Shown in pieces: positions 21,111 through 34,080 of a stretch of 64,000 nucleotides of DNA. The position numbers were made by a program, and so were the translations under genes. Under the pieces are notes generated by a model. It worked only from the letters and a program-made list of their open reading frames with translations. It had not been told where the DNA came from and searched no databases. The stretch spans positions 12,081,111 through 12,145,110 of the forward strand of contig NC_092576.1 in NCBI RefSeq assembly GCF_037975245.1, written 5' to 3'. Each line of letters starts with the position of its first letter. Positions within the stretch are counted from its first letter, which is position 1. Source of the stretch: Apostichopus japonicus (Eukaryota > Echinodermata > Holothuroidea > Aspidochirotida > Stichopodidae).

Positions 21111-22170
21111 AAAAACAAGTTTAAAATAAAGCATCGCCCTGTTTCTACTTATGGTTATTGTTGAATATATGTACATAAGTTTACTTGCTACATACAGACA
21201 GTAGTGTTATACCAACTAAATTAATTATTTAAGCAATAAAAAAAATAGACATCTCGTGTGCCGTCTGCATACAGCTACAGCTTAATTTAAAGGTAGGCCT
21301 AAAGTACAGGTAGGCATGGCTGCACTCACATTTACATATATCTGGCTTGCTTAGATTTTCAAAGTGATAAATATTCAGAATTTTTAACTCCTTGTAAACT
21401 CATGAGATGATGTTGCAATCAACACATTTTTTTTCCACCCAGCATGATCAGCCACAACGGGCCTAGCCTTAGCATAGCCTGGCCCCCCTTATCATAGCAC
21501 ATCCTATATACACAAACTAATATGAGTTGGGGTGGGGGTCTCTTCTAATGTAATTTAGAATATTAGAATAATTTAGAATAGTTTGTACAGGAACCTATAT
21601 ATCGATGGACAGGTGAGAAGTTCAGAATTTTATGCCACGTGACTTTAACGCAATTTGAGCTCATTCTGTATGCAAATATGCAAATTAGGTCCCAAACAGT
21701 CATCTCTTCCGTCTATGAGCAATTTACTAGAAGTCAAGGAATTGAGTTGTTATCTTGTTTTATGTTATTGTGTGATTGTCTTTAAAATTTCCTTTCTTCT
21801 GATACCAATTGTGGTGAAATTGGTTGAAAAATTGCAGAGATATGAGTTTTTTTTCTTTTAAGCGAGTGTAGTCTGTGTCTGTATAGTATGTATATATTCC
21901 CAGGACTATTTGCCGGATTTTGTCAAATATTTCAGGAATGTAATTGGGGAAATTTCGATCATAATTTCTGGCACACTAAAAAGACCTATGCTTTTCAAGG
22001 TATCTTTATTATGTACTTAGCTTCTTCTGAAAGATTAGTGAGGCTGCTGGGATGATCTAAATTTCAGTTGATATTTAGAAAAATGTATAGAAATATCAAT
22101 ATAAGCGCCAATATCAACAGAAGTTGTTCACAGGTGCTATATATTACATGACATTAAATATTGTGTAAAA
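21111..22170. other. Gene-free stretch
   Basis: No domain, RNA gene or repeat of note is visible. The open frame around 21655-21861 shows no recognisable protein. Confidence 0.4.
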
Positions 22171-22175
22171 GTAAG

Positions 22176-23041
22176 TTGGCCTGACGTTTCGATCCTAGCA
22201 GGATCTTTTTCAAAGGCTCAATGACAAGTAACAGTAACAGAAGGGACAAAACACCAAGCCCACAGACACGCACCAGTATCTCCATTCTTCAAGCTGCCAT
22301 CCCCGTCACTGCAAGTCTGGAATTGCCTACAGTCAAGCACTTCGTCTTCGTCGCATTTGCTCTAACATTTCCTCTTTCATTCGCCATACAGATGCTTTAG
22401 AAAAACATCTTACTGCCAGGGGTCATAGTGCCAGAAGGGTGCGTGAAGCCATTCAGAGAGTCCGCTCCTTTTCAAGATCATCTACTTTGGCAGTGAAGAA
22501 CAAAAAGGGACGAGATTGCAACAACAAACTCCCCCTGGTTGTTACTTTCCACCCAAATCTTCCTCCTCTTCAGCAAATCACCTCTAACAACCACAACATT
22601 CTCCTCACTTCAGATAGACTCCGACGAGCCGTTCCTGAAAAACCCATCATCGCCTACAGACGACCACGCAACCTACGAGACCTTCTTGTGAATGCGTGCG
22701 GCTGTTCCACCTCTAACTTCTAACCCTACACCCATTCAGCATGGTACTTTCAAATGTGACCGTACTTCGAGATGCATCATCTGCAGCCACCACATTGTTG
22801 AATCCAATTCCATCACCAGCCACAGCATGCAACTCACACACAAGACTAAGCGTCACATCACTTGCACAACCACTAATGTCATATATCTGATCTCTTGTAG
22901 AGTTTGCGGCATCCAGTATGTTGGCGAAACCAAAACCACCCTCAAGAAGCGATTCTATGGTCACAGATCCACAGTCAACACCATGAAGACCGAGGCCAAC
23001 TTACTTTTACACATTCTCCTACACAGGCTCTCTAGTGGATA
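22176..23041 (+). mobile_element. Penelope-like element, 5'-truncated and frameshifted
   Basis: From about 22262 the plus strand encodes the end of a Penelope-type reverse transcriptase (AYSQALRLRRICSN, LPLVVTFHPNLPPLQQI, then IAYRRPRNLRDLL). A shifted frame continues with the Cys/His linker (QHGTFKCDRTSRCIIC) and the GIY-YIG endonuclease start (VIYLISCRVCGIQYVGET, then KKRFYGHRS). Sequence similarity ends at about 23041. At 22176-22255, just upstream, an inverted terminal segment carries a hammerhead-like motif on the minus strand. Penelope-like elements are retroelements that pair a reverse transcriptase with a GIY-YIG nuclease. This copy lacks the catalytic reverse-transcriptase motifs and cannot be active. 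Confidence 0.9.
22179..22217 (-). ncRNA. Hammerhead-ribozyme-like motif in inverted pLTR piece
   Basis: On the minus strand: GCCT, then a degenerate core TTGAAAA (expected CTGAAGA), extra A, stem GATCCT/AGGATC with a 3-base loop, intact GAAACGTC, and AGGC closing stem I. The right half is perfectly conserved; the core has two substitutions, so activity is unlikely. Its orientation is opposite to the adjacent Penelope reading frame. Confidence 0.55.
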
Positions 23042-23082
23042 AGCAGTTTGCTAACAGTTTTATTTTATTTTTATTTTGACAT

Positions 23083-23320
23083 TAAATATTGTACGCTTGT
23101 TCAAACAGGTTATCATTTAGCAGTTGCTTGAAAATACGGTTTTTGATAAGGTTTGGAAGACTGTTCCACTCTTTGGGACAGAAACCAGGAAAGAACGATC
23201 AGCAAACGTCACACTGTGATTTTTGGGTACAATGAAATTCTGATGAAGATGTAGAGGATCCCATAAGTTGTCTGCGTGAAGGTTGTAGCAACCTGAGTAA
23301 ATCATATATAGATATATGGT
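23083..23320 (-). mobile_element. CR1/Jockey-like LINE, end of ORF2
   Basis: On the minus strand: LHADNLWDPLHLHQNFIVPK, then HSVTFADRSFLVSVPK, then (after a one-base shift) WNSLPNLIKNRIFK and a stop near 23083. The DRSF...P..WNSLP pattern is typical of the last residues of CR1/Jockey-clade ORF2. The A-rich run at 23042-23082 looks like its 3' tail. It is 5'-truncated and inserted directly beside the Penelope fragment. Confidence 0.75.
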
Positions 23321-24100
23321 GGCATATGCTTATGGTAAGCTTTGAACAATTAGATCAAGTACTTTAAATTAGATACGTTGTGCATGGTACAGGAAGCCAA
23401 TAAAGAGCTATGGGTTCTTCTAGTGTTTGGCAATTATGCATTAAACATTTTGAAGCCTGTTGATTAGTGATTTGTTTATACCGAAATCAAGAGGCTGTTA
23501 CAACCTGATCCCAACATGGAGGTGACTAGAGTGTGCACAGCTAGCTTGGCTGCCTCAATAGTGAGCATTTTGCGTGCTCGACTAATGTTAGTGAGATGGT
23601 GGTTTGCAGATGATATTTGCGACCTGATCACTCATTTGTCATACCAGAGTCGAATATAACCCAAGGTTTCTCACAGAGTCTGTTTGGACAGGTACATTCA
23701 TCCATGTTAGGACCACTTCTCTTTATTACTTTATGTATATAAATGATATTTAAATGTCTTCTCATAAGGTTCCTTTATAATGTTTGCCGGTCGAAGGTCA
23801 TTTGAAGTAGACAGCGGATGAAAGAAGTTTCCATACATGTTTGCATCCGTGTCTGGACTATCTATCTCTTTAGGCTAACACAATACCTCAGTGTGTACAG
23901 GTAACGTTACTTGCTCAAATATACTGTGGCACAGAACCTGACCAAGCCTCTCGACGTTATGGTTTGTAATTAGAGATTATTAAAGATAAAATGGATCAAC
24001 AAATATGTGACAATAGGTTCGTGCATATAGATTCACACTGATCATGCTAATAATTGGGGGCAACTTTTTATGCAGGTTTAACATGTAACACAAAAGATGC
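23321..24100. other. Gene-free stretch
   Basis: No recognisable coding or RNA feature. It may contain more of the decayed LINE on the minus strand, but I could not read a conserved motif. Confidence 0.35.
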
Positions 24101-24101
24101 A

Positions 24102-25320
<1,219 letters not shown>

Positions 25321-25632
25321 TTAATGGATATAACGTTCAAGATCAATTGCAAACTTAAATTTATAGAAAAAGTCGCAAATATTTGGTAAGTTCTTATTTC
25401 GCTTACAATCATAGATATAATACTTCATGTGTATTATAAGAAAATTATATGGGTGACTATATCCATTTCCGTACCCGAAAAAAATATTTTGTTTTGAAAA
25501 GAAGAATTGTTGCTTTAAAAACCGATTCTCTACGTCTAATATGAAAGATCCAGTAAAATTACAGTCCCAAAATAGATGTTCGATATTCTCAGTTTCTCTG
25601 TTACAGAAGGTATACAGAAGGTATACAAACAA
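25321..25632 (-). mobile_element. L1-Tx1-like LINE, ORF2 C-terminal fragment
   Basis: On the minus strand: CNRETENIEHLFWDCNF (a C...E...HLFW.C zinc-knuckle-like pattern at the end of L1-type ORF2), then HPYNFLIIHMKYYIYDCKRN and a stop after DLERYIH. A 10-bp direct duplication (ACAGAAGGTAT) around 25604-25625 probably breaks the frame on the upstream side. It is a 5'-truncated relic. Confidence 0.7.
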
Positions 25633-28293
25633 ATAAAGGATTTCGTCGACATGAAAAGCCCACGGAATGTCCCATATATTGCCTAGAGTCGTTTATATCA
25701 ATATTCATTCCTGTTGAATCGTTCGATTGGTCAATGTGCAAAGCTAGAAAAACATTTTTTAACACTCTCCTTTGAAATATGGGAATTAAATCGTATCATT
25801 TCGCCGAGTGACCTCAAGGCATATATCCTACATTCTGTACAGGACTTTTTCTATCCGATTGAAAATACTAAACACGTGGTATGTTTATCTTCATAAAATC
25901 ATCACTGTCGGCCATGGATATATTGAATAAAGCCAGGTTTTCGGTAACGTACTAACTATATAAAGAAGTGAAGTATTGCTTCATACGATGTCACAGTTGA
26001 GCAATTATAGCATTTCTATCATATCTGCAATGTTGAACAACACGTACAAGGACAGTTCCGTGTTATATGCTTTGAAGCCTATAACTTGTCACTGTTACCC
26101 GTTATACTACATGGTGAGTACGTGTAATATTTTTCTTAAAAGTACATTATTATCGTTTAAAAGTCGAACCATATCATAGACCAAGACCTAGCTTAATCAG
26201 TCTAACTATCTATCTATATATCATTTAAATAAATAGAAACGAAAAAAACAAGCAAAGCAAATTGGAAATACTGATTCATTTTACTCTGTTACATAGTATT
26301 AGAAAGCGAACTATTTTGACATAGACCAATAGCATGGTCGTACATTACACGTAAATTATCTTGTTTCTATAGACTGAGTGTGTGATCTAGCTGTATATGG
26401 TAGGCCCTACATGTAATTTATAGCATAGCTAAAATATATGACTTGGAACGTCGGATGTATAGCATGCAGTATATTAATGTATACGTTATGCATGTATGAG
26501 TATATGCGTGAATTAAAGAGAGATACGAAAATAAAGAACTTAAGAAAGGAATACGAATGGTAAGTTTTATTGTAATTGTATTTTTTGAAGTTTGGCAGGT
26601 TTTTAGAATCGTCACAAGAAATATTTCCCGTGCTATCTTCCGCATGGTCTTTGTTAGTTGACAGCATACTTGCCTCGAATCTGTTATTACACATATATTT
26701 TCGTAGGCCTATTCCAGCATAAACTACCGTGTAGTTATATTCATTCGTACCCGTCGCCCTGATGTATAGTTGTACTTTTATTCCAGGCATTTCAAATATC
26801 TAATACAACTTATCAGTGTAAGATGACGTACAGTCTAGCAAAAGGTTTTTTTTTTCACACAAAAAAAGGCTAACAAAGCTTTTTTTACTAGTACATTAGA
26901 CTGCTGTATTCGTACAACACTTATCCATAGTATATACATCATACATACGCGACATTTTGTTCTAAACACAATACTGCGGTCTGAAAGAAAATGTTTGTAT
27001 GAGGGATTCTCAAGTCATGTATTTTGTTGTTGTTGTTGCAATATATGTCGAGAGAAATAAAAGTAATGATCTAGCAAATAGTATTCTGGAATTAAATCCC
27101 CACGAAAAGTAGCTTGGACAAATGTGTAGATTTAGGCGGTATTGTGCTCAATGCTAAACGAACTGAAAGGCCGACAAATCCGATCATTAAAAACGAAAGA
27201 TGAAACAAAAGAGGAAGATAAAATCATGTTATGTATAGGATTTTCTTTCGATGGCAAGATTTGGCGCAGAATCACTTGATTAGACTTAAAAATTCGATTA
27301 TATCGTCGATCGGTCTGACCGGCAGTCGGGCAAATCACTGACGCGAACTGTTGAACCAAATCGGTCATAGTGGACAGAGATTGAAAATCTCTGGGCATCA
27401 CGAAAAGGCTTGTCACATTTATGTCACATATAAGTCAAAATGGCTTAGCTAATAGGGCAATTAATGTTGAGTCGAATTGTAAATTCCTCCCGACTGAATT
27501 AGTTATTGTAGCTGATCCATTATGAGAGGACCAGATGTGAATCAAGCATTTTTATGAAGGAGGGGAATGTGGACTTGAGGGTCAGATCCCCCCTATTGAG
27601 CCATTTTCACTAGACTGCCGACGGTAAGAGGGAGACATGGCCTTTTTGCCTTTCCCTTCCTCCCCCTCCTTGCGGTACGGCATACCTTAGACCGTAACAA
27701 TACAGTTAGTCAAAATGGGGCTGTACATCTTTCTGTGTTTCTGCAGCAAAAGCCTTCAGTTATGCTTGCCAATACCACGAGTCACTCAAAACAAACTTAA
27801 ATGCTTTATCATTTCCGGATAACATATTCACTCATTTCTTTATTTTATTAATATATTTGTTATTGTTAGCCGGCACATTAAACGTGATTATTATTATTAC
27901 TATTTATTGTTAATATTATTATTATTATTATAGTCCTTTAGTGGTATAAGACATCTATAACAAACGGGCGAATGTCAAGGCCAAACATAATAACATGACG
28001 TATTGTTACCATATATAGAATGGCACTGAATCATATGTTCATCATTATTACTAGTCCTTCAATGGGTTTGCACTCTTGGACGGTAAGGTGACAAGAATTA
28101 GGTCAATCCTTTACTTCACTATTTTTTTGTGATGGTATTTATCTTTTTTTTTCTATAGTATTAAAAGTGTTTTCAAAGAGGTTTTCGAATTAACGCATGA
28201 CCCCACATGATCCCACTGCTCGAGACAATTGTTTGAGAGAGCTATACATCTTAGTAGTGATTCCTTTCAGTATACAGCTTACAAACGTTTTCA
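25633..28293. other. Gene-poor region
   Basis: No gene is recognised. The open frames at 26407-26790 (minus, 127 codons) and 27132-27416 (minus, 94 codons) show no known motif. A short ATT run lies at about 27887-27930. The segment about 25633-25900 may hold further decayed LINE sequence. Confidence 0.4.
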
Positions 28294-29451
<1,158 letters not shown>

Positions 29452-29675
29452 GACGTCATGAGAGGCTTGTGTTGGCAAAATAAAGATACAAGAACAGAAC
29501 AAGTAGACAAAACGGGTAAACTCTAGCCATCTGTTATGTTTACAGAAAAGAATATCATATATTTGGGGCAAACGACCTTCTTAAGTTTAAAAACATAACA
29601 GTTGGTATGAAACAACTGTTTTTGTCTATTTTTTCTATTATTGCCTTGTAGTTTTGTTTGTTCTGTTGTATGTCG

Positions 29676-29677
<2 letters not shown>

Positions 29678-29721
<44 letters not shown>
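29678..29721. repeat. (TA)n microsatellite
   Basis: About 22 TA repeats, about 415 bp before the fucosyltransferase start codon. Confidence 0.95.
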
Positions 29722-29725
<4 letters not shown>

Positions 29726-29971
29726 CAAAGCTCCCTCCGACTAATTTAGGTAGGGGCTTTTACTTTTATGGAAGGGCTAGAAGCGAAACAAAGATTTTCT
29801 TTTTGATAAAGGAGTGGACGTGGCACCTGGGACCGTTCAAGTAGACTTCCGTGTGGGATCCATTGTTTTCTTATCGTATTGCTAATTGCTGTTTCTAATG
29901 AATGTTTTTCTCACCGGTCCCCGTTCTCTCTTTCTCTAATTCTTGTGAGAAACTTTAGATCCGCCACTTGT

Positions 29972-29979
29972 TATAAAAG
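29972..29979 (+). promoter_or_regulatory. Candidate TATA box of the fucosyltransferase-like gene
   Basis: TATAAAAG, 158 bp upstream of the start codon at 30137. The distance and strand fit a short 5' UTR. The call rests on motif and position only. Confidence 0.3.
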
Positions 29980-30136
29980 AGAAAAATAATACAACTTCAT
30001 TTTTTGTACACTTCTCTTTTCTATTAGTTTTGTAACAGGCTGTCGCTTAACCTTCTTTCTGTTTTCTTTTGTGTGATTTCACCTCTTTTAGGTGGCTAAG
30101 AGAAAGGTCTAATGAATCACGTGACAGACCAGAAAG

Positions 30137-31425
30137 ATGGCGTTAATTTTAGCTAATTATTTCAGGAATCGACGTATCCTCGTTGTCGTTCTGTTCCTTC
30201 TAACTCTTCCAGTCATTTTTCAAGTGAAGAACTTGAAAGGCAAGTATCAACACTTCAAAAAGTCTTCAGGATTTCTTATCGGCCTTGATCGTCCTGATAG
30301 TCCCTCGAGATTGTTAACAAAGTACGAGTTTGTAGCCTTCAAGCAGAAATCGGGCTGGCATTTCAAATTTCCCGCCACCTACGATTGCCCAAAACAAGGC
30401 GTATCTTTCAGCTTGCGACATTCGGAAAACGCCACCGACATCGATGGCGCTAATATGGTGTTCTTTTCGACTGGCCCATTCGCATTGACCGAGTGGGAGA
30501 CGCTACGTAAACACCGAACTCCGGGTCAGATTTGGATTTTCGCCACCCAGGAGCCTGCGTCAATAGTCCCCGACTTCCTACCACCGAAGGTATACCGACA
30601 CGATACTTACAACTGGTCATACACATTCCATTCGTCTTCATACGTCAAAGGACCCTACGGTTGGTGCCGTACCCTGCCTCGGCTCTCTCGAGTGATCACC
30701 AAACGTCCAGTGAAAATCGGTTTGCGAAACGAAAGAAATATGCCGCGTGGGTTTCCTCGAGACACTGTGGAGGACTTGGCTGGGATCGAACGAAATTCGT
30801 CAAAGACTTAGGCCAATTCATTCCAATCGATATGTACGGAACATGCGGTAATTTGACTTTGAGGAAAAATCGTGAGATAGCAAAGGGTGTGTTTCGAAAT
30901 TACAAATTCCATCTTAGTCTGGAGAACAGCTGTTGCAGCGAGTATCTGACCGAGAAAGTTTGGAACGCTCTGGAAATGTGGCAGTCTGTACCGATAGTCC
31001 TCGGAGGAACGAAAGAGGAATACGAAAGGCTCATGCCACCTCACTCTTACATCCACGCAGACAATTTCAGTTCGTTGGCAGATCTAGCGAGTTATATAAA
31101 GAAGGTCGGTGATAGCGAAGAGTTATATAATCAATATTTTCATTGGCGACGGACGGGGACAGTGCACCAACAGTCCTATCAATATAGACACCCTGTCTTT
31201 CGGGAAGGAGGATGTAAAGTGGTTGAGAAACTTGAGGAACTGGAGAGGAGTAATACAAATGTGGTACATTCCTTCGATCCGTACGGACCAAAATGGTTTG
31301 GTAGTTGTTATAGATGTGGAGAAAACGCCTGGATTCAAGATTATAATTTTTGGTGGAGAAGAACAATTTTTGCTAAGGAATGGGAAGATAATCGAACTCT
31401 GTACTGGCTTGATAAGACTAACTAA
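30137..31425 (+). CDS. Alpha-1,3-fucosyltransferase-like (GT10), single exon with one frameshift
   Basis: A type II Golgi enzyme layout: short basic N-terminus, membrane anchor near residues 14-30 (ILVVVLFLLTLPVIFQV), stem, then a GT10 domain. Frame 1 (30137 to about 30713) holds GQIWIFATQEP and YNWSYTFHSSSYVKGPYG, the usual N-terminal GT10 motifs. Frame 2 (about 30714 to 31425) holds KKYAAWVSSRHCGG, IDMYGTCGN, the family signature YKFHLSLENSCCSEYLTEK, VPIVLGGTKEEYERLMPP and SYIHADNF. These enzymes move fucose from GDP-fucose to glycans. The two frames overlap, and homology crosses from one to the other at 30710-30716, consistent with loss of one base in an A run. Joined length is about 430 residues, normal or slightly long. 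It is either a recent pseudogene or an assembly indel. The lack of introns suggests a retrocopy or an intronless family. Confidence 0.9.
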
Positions 31426-31587
31426 GAACGTAGGAAAGTTGATATGCCCCCCCCCCCACTGCAGAACCGTCCGTCCGGTTCCGGGTGTAATGTAACGCGG
31501 TGGTAGGGGAGACATAGGGTCATTAACCCTGCTCCAAAAAACAAATCCAAAAGTGCCGCATTGAATCAGACTAGCCCCCATTTGCGT

Positions 31588-31593
31588 AATAAA
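31588..31593 (+). terminator. Candidate polyadenylation signal after the fucosyltransferase
   Basis: AATAAA 163 bp after the stop codon, in A-rich sequence. Confidence 0.4.
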
Positions 31594-31883
31594 AAAGTAC
31601 GTTTTTGTTCCACTTTTGTAAAATGAAACAAAATTTCCTTTTTGTTATTGAAATAGTGTCCAATCTCTTTTGATGAGACGCCTACTCTTAGCTTAAGAAT
31701 TGGTTTGACTGCAATAAGCTTACCCTTCACTTAGGGAAAAATAATTATACCAATTTTCATGTGCAAAGATACAAGTCACTCCTCTCATGATAATTTAACC
31801 TTTAATGGTTTTGCAATCTGCAAAGCGTCCAGTTCGAAGTACGTAGTATTTAGTAATTAATGATAAGCTTTCGTAGGTGAACC

Positions 31884-32352
31884 CAGTGGCGGACTGGCCA
31901 CACGGGCAATGCCCGGTGGGCTGGGGAGCCTGGTTAAAAATAACAGCCCATTTTCACAGTAGTTAATAGAATACAGACGGGCTGTGTAGAAATATATTTA
32001 TAACTGTGGGAATCAGCTCATGAAATCACCTTGTTAGTAAGTCTGTTAGTTCTTAACAAAAACAAACGTGCTATTGGCAACCCGTCGGTGCTAATGGATT
32101 TTGTTTAGGTTTTCTCAAGCATGTTGTCACAAAATGCTTGATAAACTAAATCATATCCAGTCTATAACATATATTTTTGATTACGTTTTTAACTTTCCCC
32201 AGTTTAATCAAGTGTTGCTCCTGGAAAATTATTTTTGGGGTCATTTTTAAAGGATTAGGAAGGCGATCACTATGTAAGTAGTTAATCAATGAATAATGGC
32301 CCGGTCTAGGTGGAAAATGCCCAGGCCGGTTTGAGGACCCACTCCGCCCCTG
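31884..32352. mobile_element. hAT-like non-autonomous element, copy F
   Basis: Starts CAGTGGCGGACTGGCC and ends CACTCCGCCCCTG. It is bounded by exact 8-bp duplications GGTGAACC at 31876-31883 and 32353-32360. It has no transposase. The interior differs from the other hAT-like copies here, so it is a separate family with similar ends. Confidence 0.9.
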
Positions 32353-32849
32353 GGTGAACCACATTACCTTACTCTGAAAATTCAGGGTTAATTATATTAT
32401 TCTTAAGGGGGGATTTTATTTCCTCTTAAACCATTGCAACTCAAATCTATTTTTCTTTTACTTATTCTTTTATTTACTTTTTTTTCTTCTTTCATTTACT
32501 CTAAGCTAAGGTAAGCCATTGAAATTTACGGCACTGCTAAAGGGTCATATCTCAGACGGCTTCAAACCCTACAAAAATAGATGAAATTAAGCTACTTATG
32601 AACGCTAACCTTTTATACAGAGAAAATGATTTGCTTATGATAAAAGGAAATGTATATTACTGTTATATATGTATTGTTTTGTTTATAATCGTTCCAATAA
32701 CAAGTTACCACCAATTTTTTTATTTCTATTTTTGTGAGCTATACCTGTAATGCTTGAAATTACTCCATCATTACTCGTAATAGGAATTTATTTAAAGTAA
32801 CGTATCATTAACAATCAGCACGGCAAATTGCTTCTTCTTCTTATCAACT

Positions 32850-33225
32850 ATTGTTACAATCTGTGGCAGTCTCTGTCTGAATCTGTTAAATCTGCTAAGT
32901 CTCTAAAGTCGTTCCAATGTTAAAATCAAAGATGATCTTCTCAACAAGTACTTAATGTAAGCATGCTGACCTTTAACCTTTGTTCTTTAACTACCACACT
33001 CTACTTTTACTCTCTTCGAAGTTCTCGCTATCCTTAATTCTTGTCTTAGTCTTTCCATCTCTGAACTTAATTTTAGTGTTTCATTGGTTTATATTTCTAC
33101 TAATTAAGTCACTTGCTGTTTTTCGCTAGTCGTCCTGCATAATATGTTTAACCTTGAAACAGTCTTTCTTATGGTGTCTTTTTTTGATTTTTGAGTAATA
33201 AATTTGAAATAAAACAAAATTGAAA
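32850..33225 (+). mobile_element. CR1-like LINE 3' end (relic)
   Basis: The plus strand reads LWQSLSESVKSAKSLKSFQ and then stops, like the WNSLP...K..KSFK end of CR1/Jockey ORF2. It is followed by a long T-rich 3' UTR and AATAAA-containing sequence at about 33198-33220. Heavily decayed. Confidence 0.45.
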
Positions 33226-33917
33226 ATTGGAAAGTGTTTCGATATTGGCCTTTTTGTTCAAAAATATTCAGATATTAGAATTTGTGGTGCGGAATGCACA
33301 AAATACGCCAACTTTAATACAATCCTTTTATAATTCATTGAGGGTGATAAGGAAGCAATTTTTGGAGTCATTGCGAGTAGGTTACGACTTTTTTTTCATT
33401 ATATAGGCCTATGTTATTGTTGAAAATGCCCCGTGTTCGTCAGTGTGTGCTATATAGCGCAAATCCAAAGGGCCTATAACAGCCTGTACAGAGAAGAATG
33501 GAACATTGGTTATCAAAAGTTTGTTTTCACAGTTCATTGCACATTACGGGGCAATTGTATTGTATCTATATATTAGTAGGCCTATTCTCCGATTTTCTCC
33601 ATTGGTTTACCAGAAGAAAAACCAAGGCGATAAATGAAATAAGCCTACATGCGTTGGCAAATTGTGTGGTAATAGTGGCCGAATTACTACCAATGGAAGC
33701 GCCATAACAGAAGAATTAGGATTATGTAGGCTACACATAGCAGGAAGAATAAGCACAATCCGTTACCATTGTGACTATGGCACGCCGATAGGGCAATGCA
33801 TGCTGTTTAATTCTATATTGTCTGTTATAATGTTGTTGTCTCATTTGATGCTGTTGTCTCCTCCAACGTTGTTGCCTCATTTGATGTTGTTGTTTCCTTT
33901 GACACTGTTGTCTCCTT
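33226..33917. other. Gene-free stretch
   Basis: No gene is recognised. A short TTGTTG(C/T)CTC-type repeat (TGTTGTCTCATTTGATGCTG and variants) occupies about 33830-33918. Confidence 0.4.
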
Positions 33918-34080
33918 CAATGTATATATATATATATATATATATGTATTGATTGATTGATTGATATAAAATTGATATTGTATTGAGTTGGAAAATCCAG
34001 AACAGTGAAGAAACTCGAACCCGGGCCTCCCGCTTTATATGCGGACTCCCTAAAATAATCCCTTTGAACATATCGACCTA
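33918..34080 (-). mobile_element. tRNA-derived SINE relic with AT tail
   Basis: The minus strand reads GGGAGTCCGCATATAAAGCG, then GGAGGCCCGGGTTCGAGTTT (a B-box-like GGTTCGA), then CTGTTCTGGATTTTCCAACT and an AT-rich tail ending in the (TA)n run at about 33920-33946. Related copies occur at about 51457-51590 and 53243-53316. Confidence 0.6.

Noticed and set aside
26407-26790. 127-codon minus-strand frame
   Set aside because: No recognised domain, and the second half is low-complexity aromatic/Ile/Ser sequence. The first 70 codons look coding-like, but I cannot support a gene.
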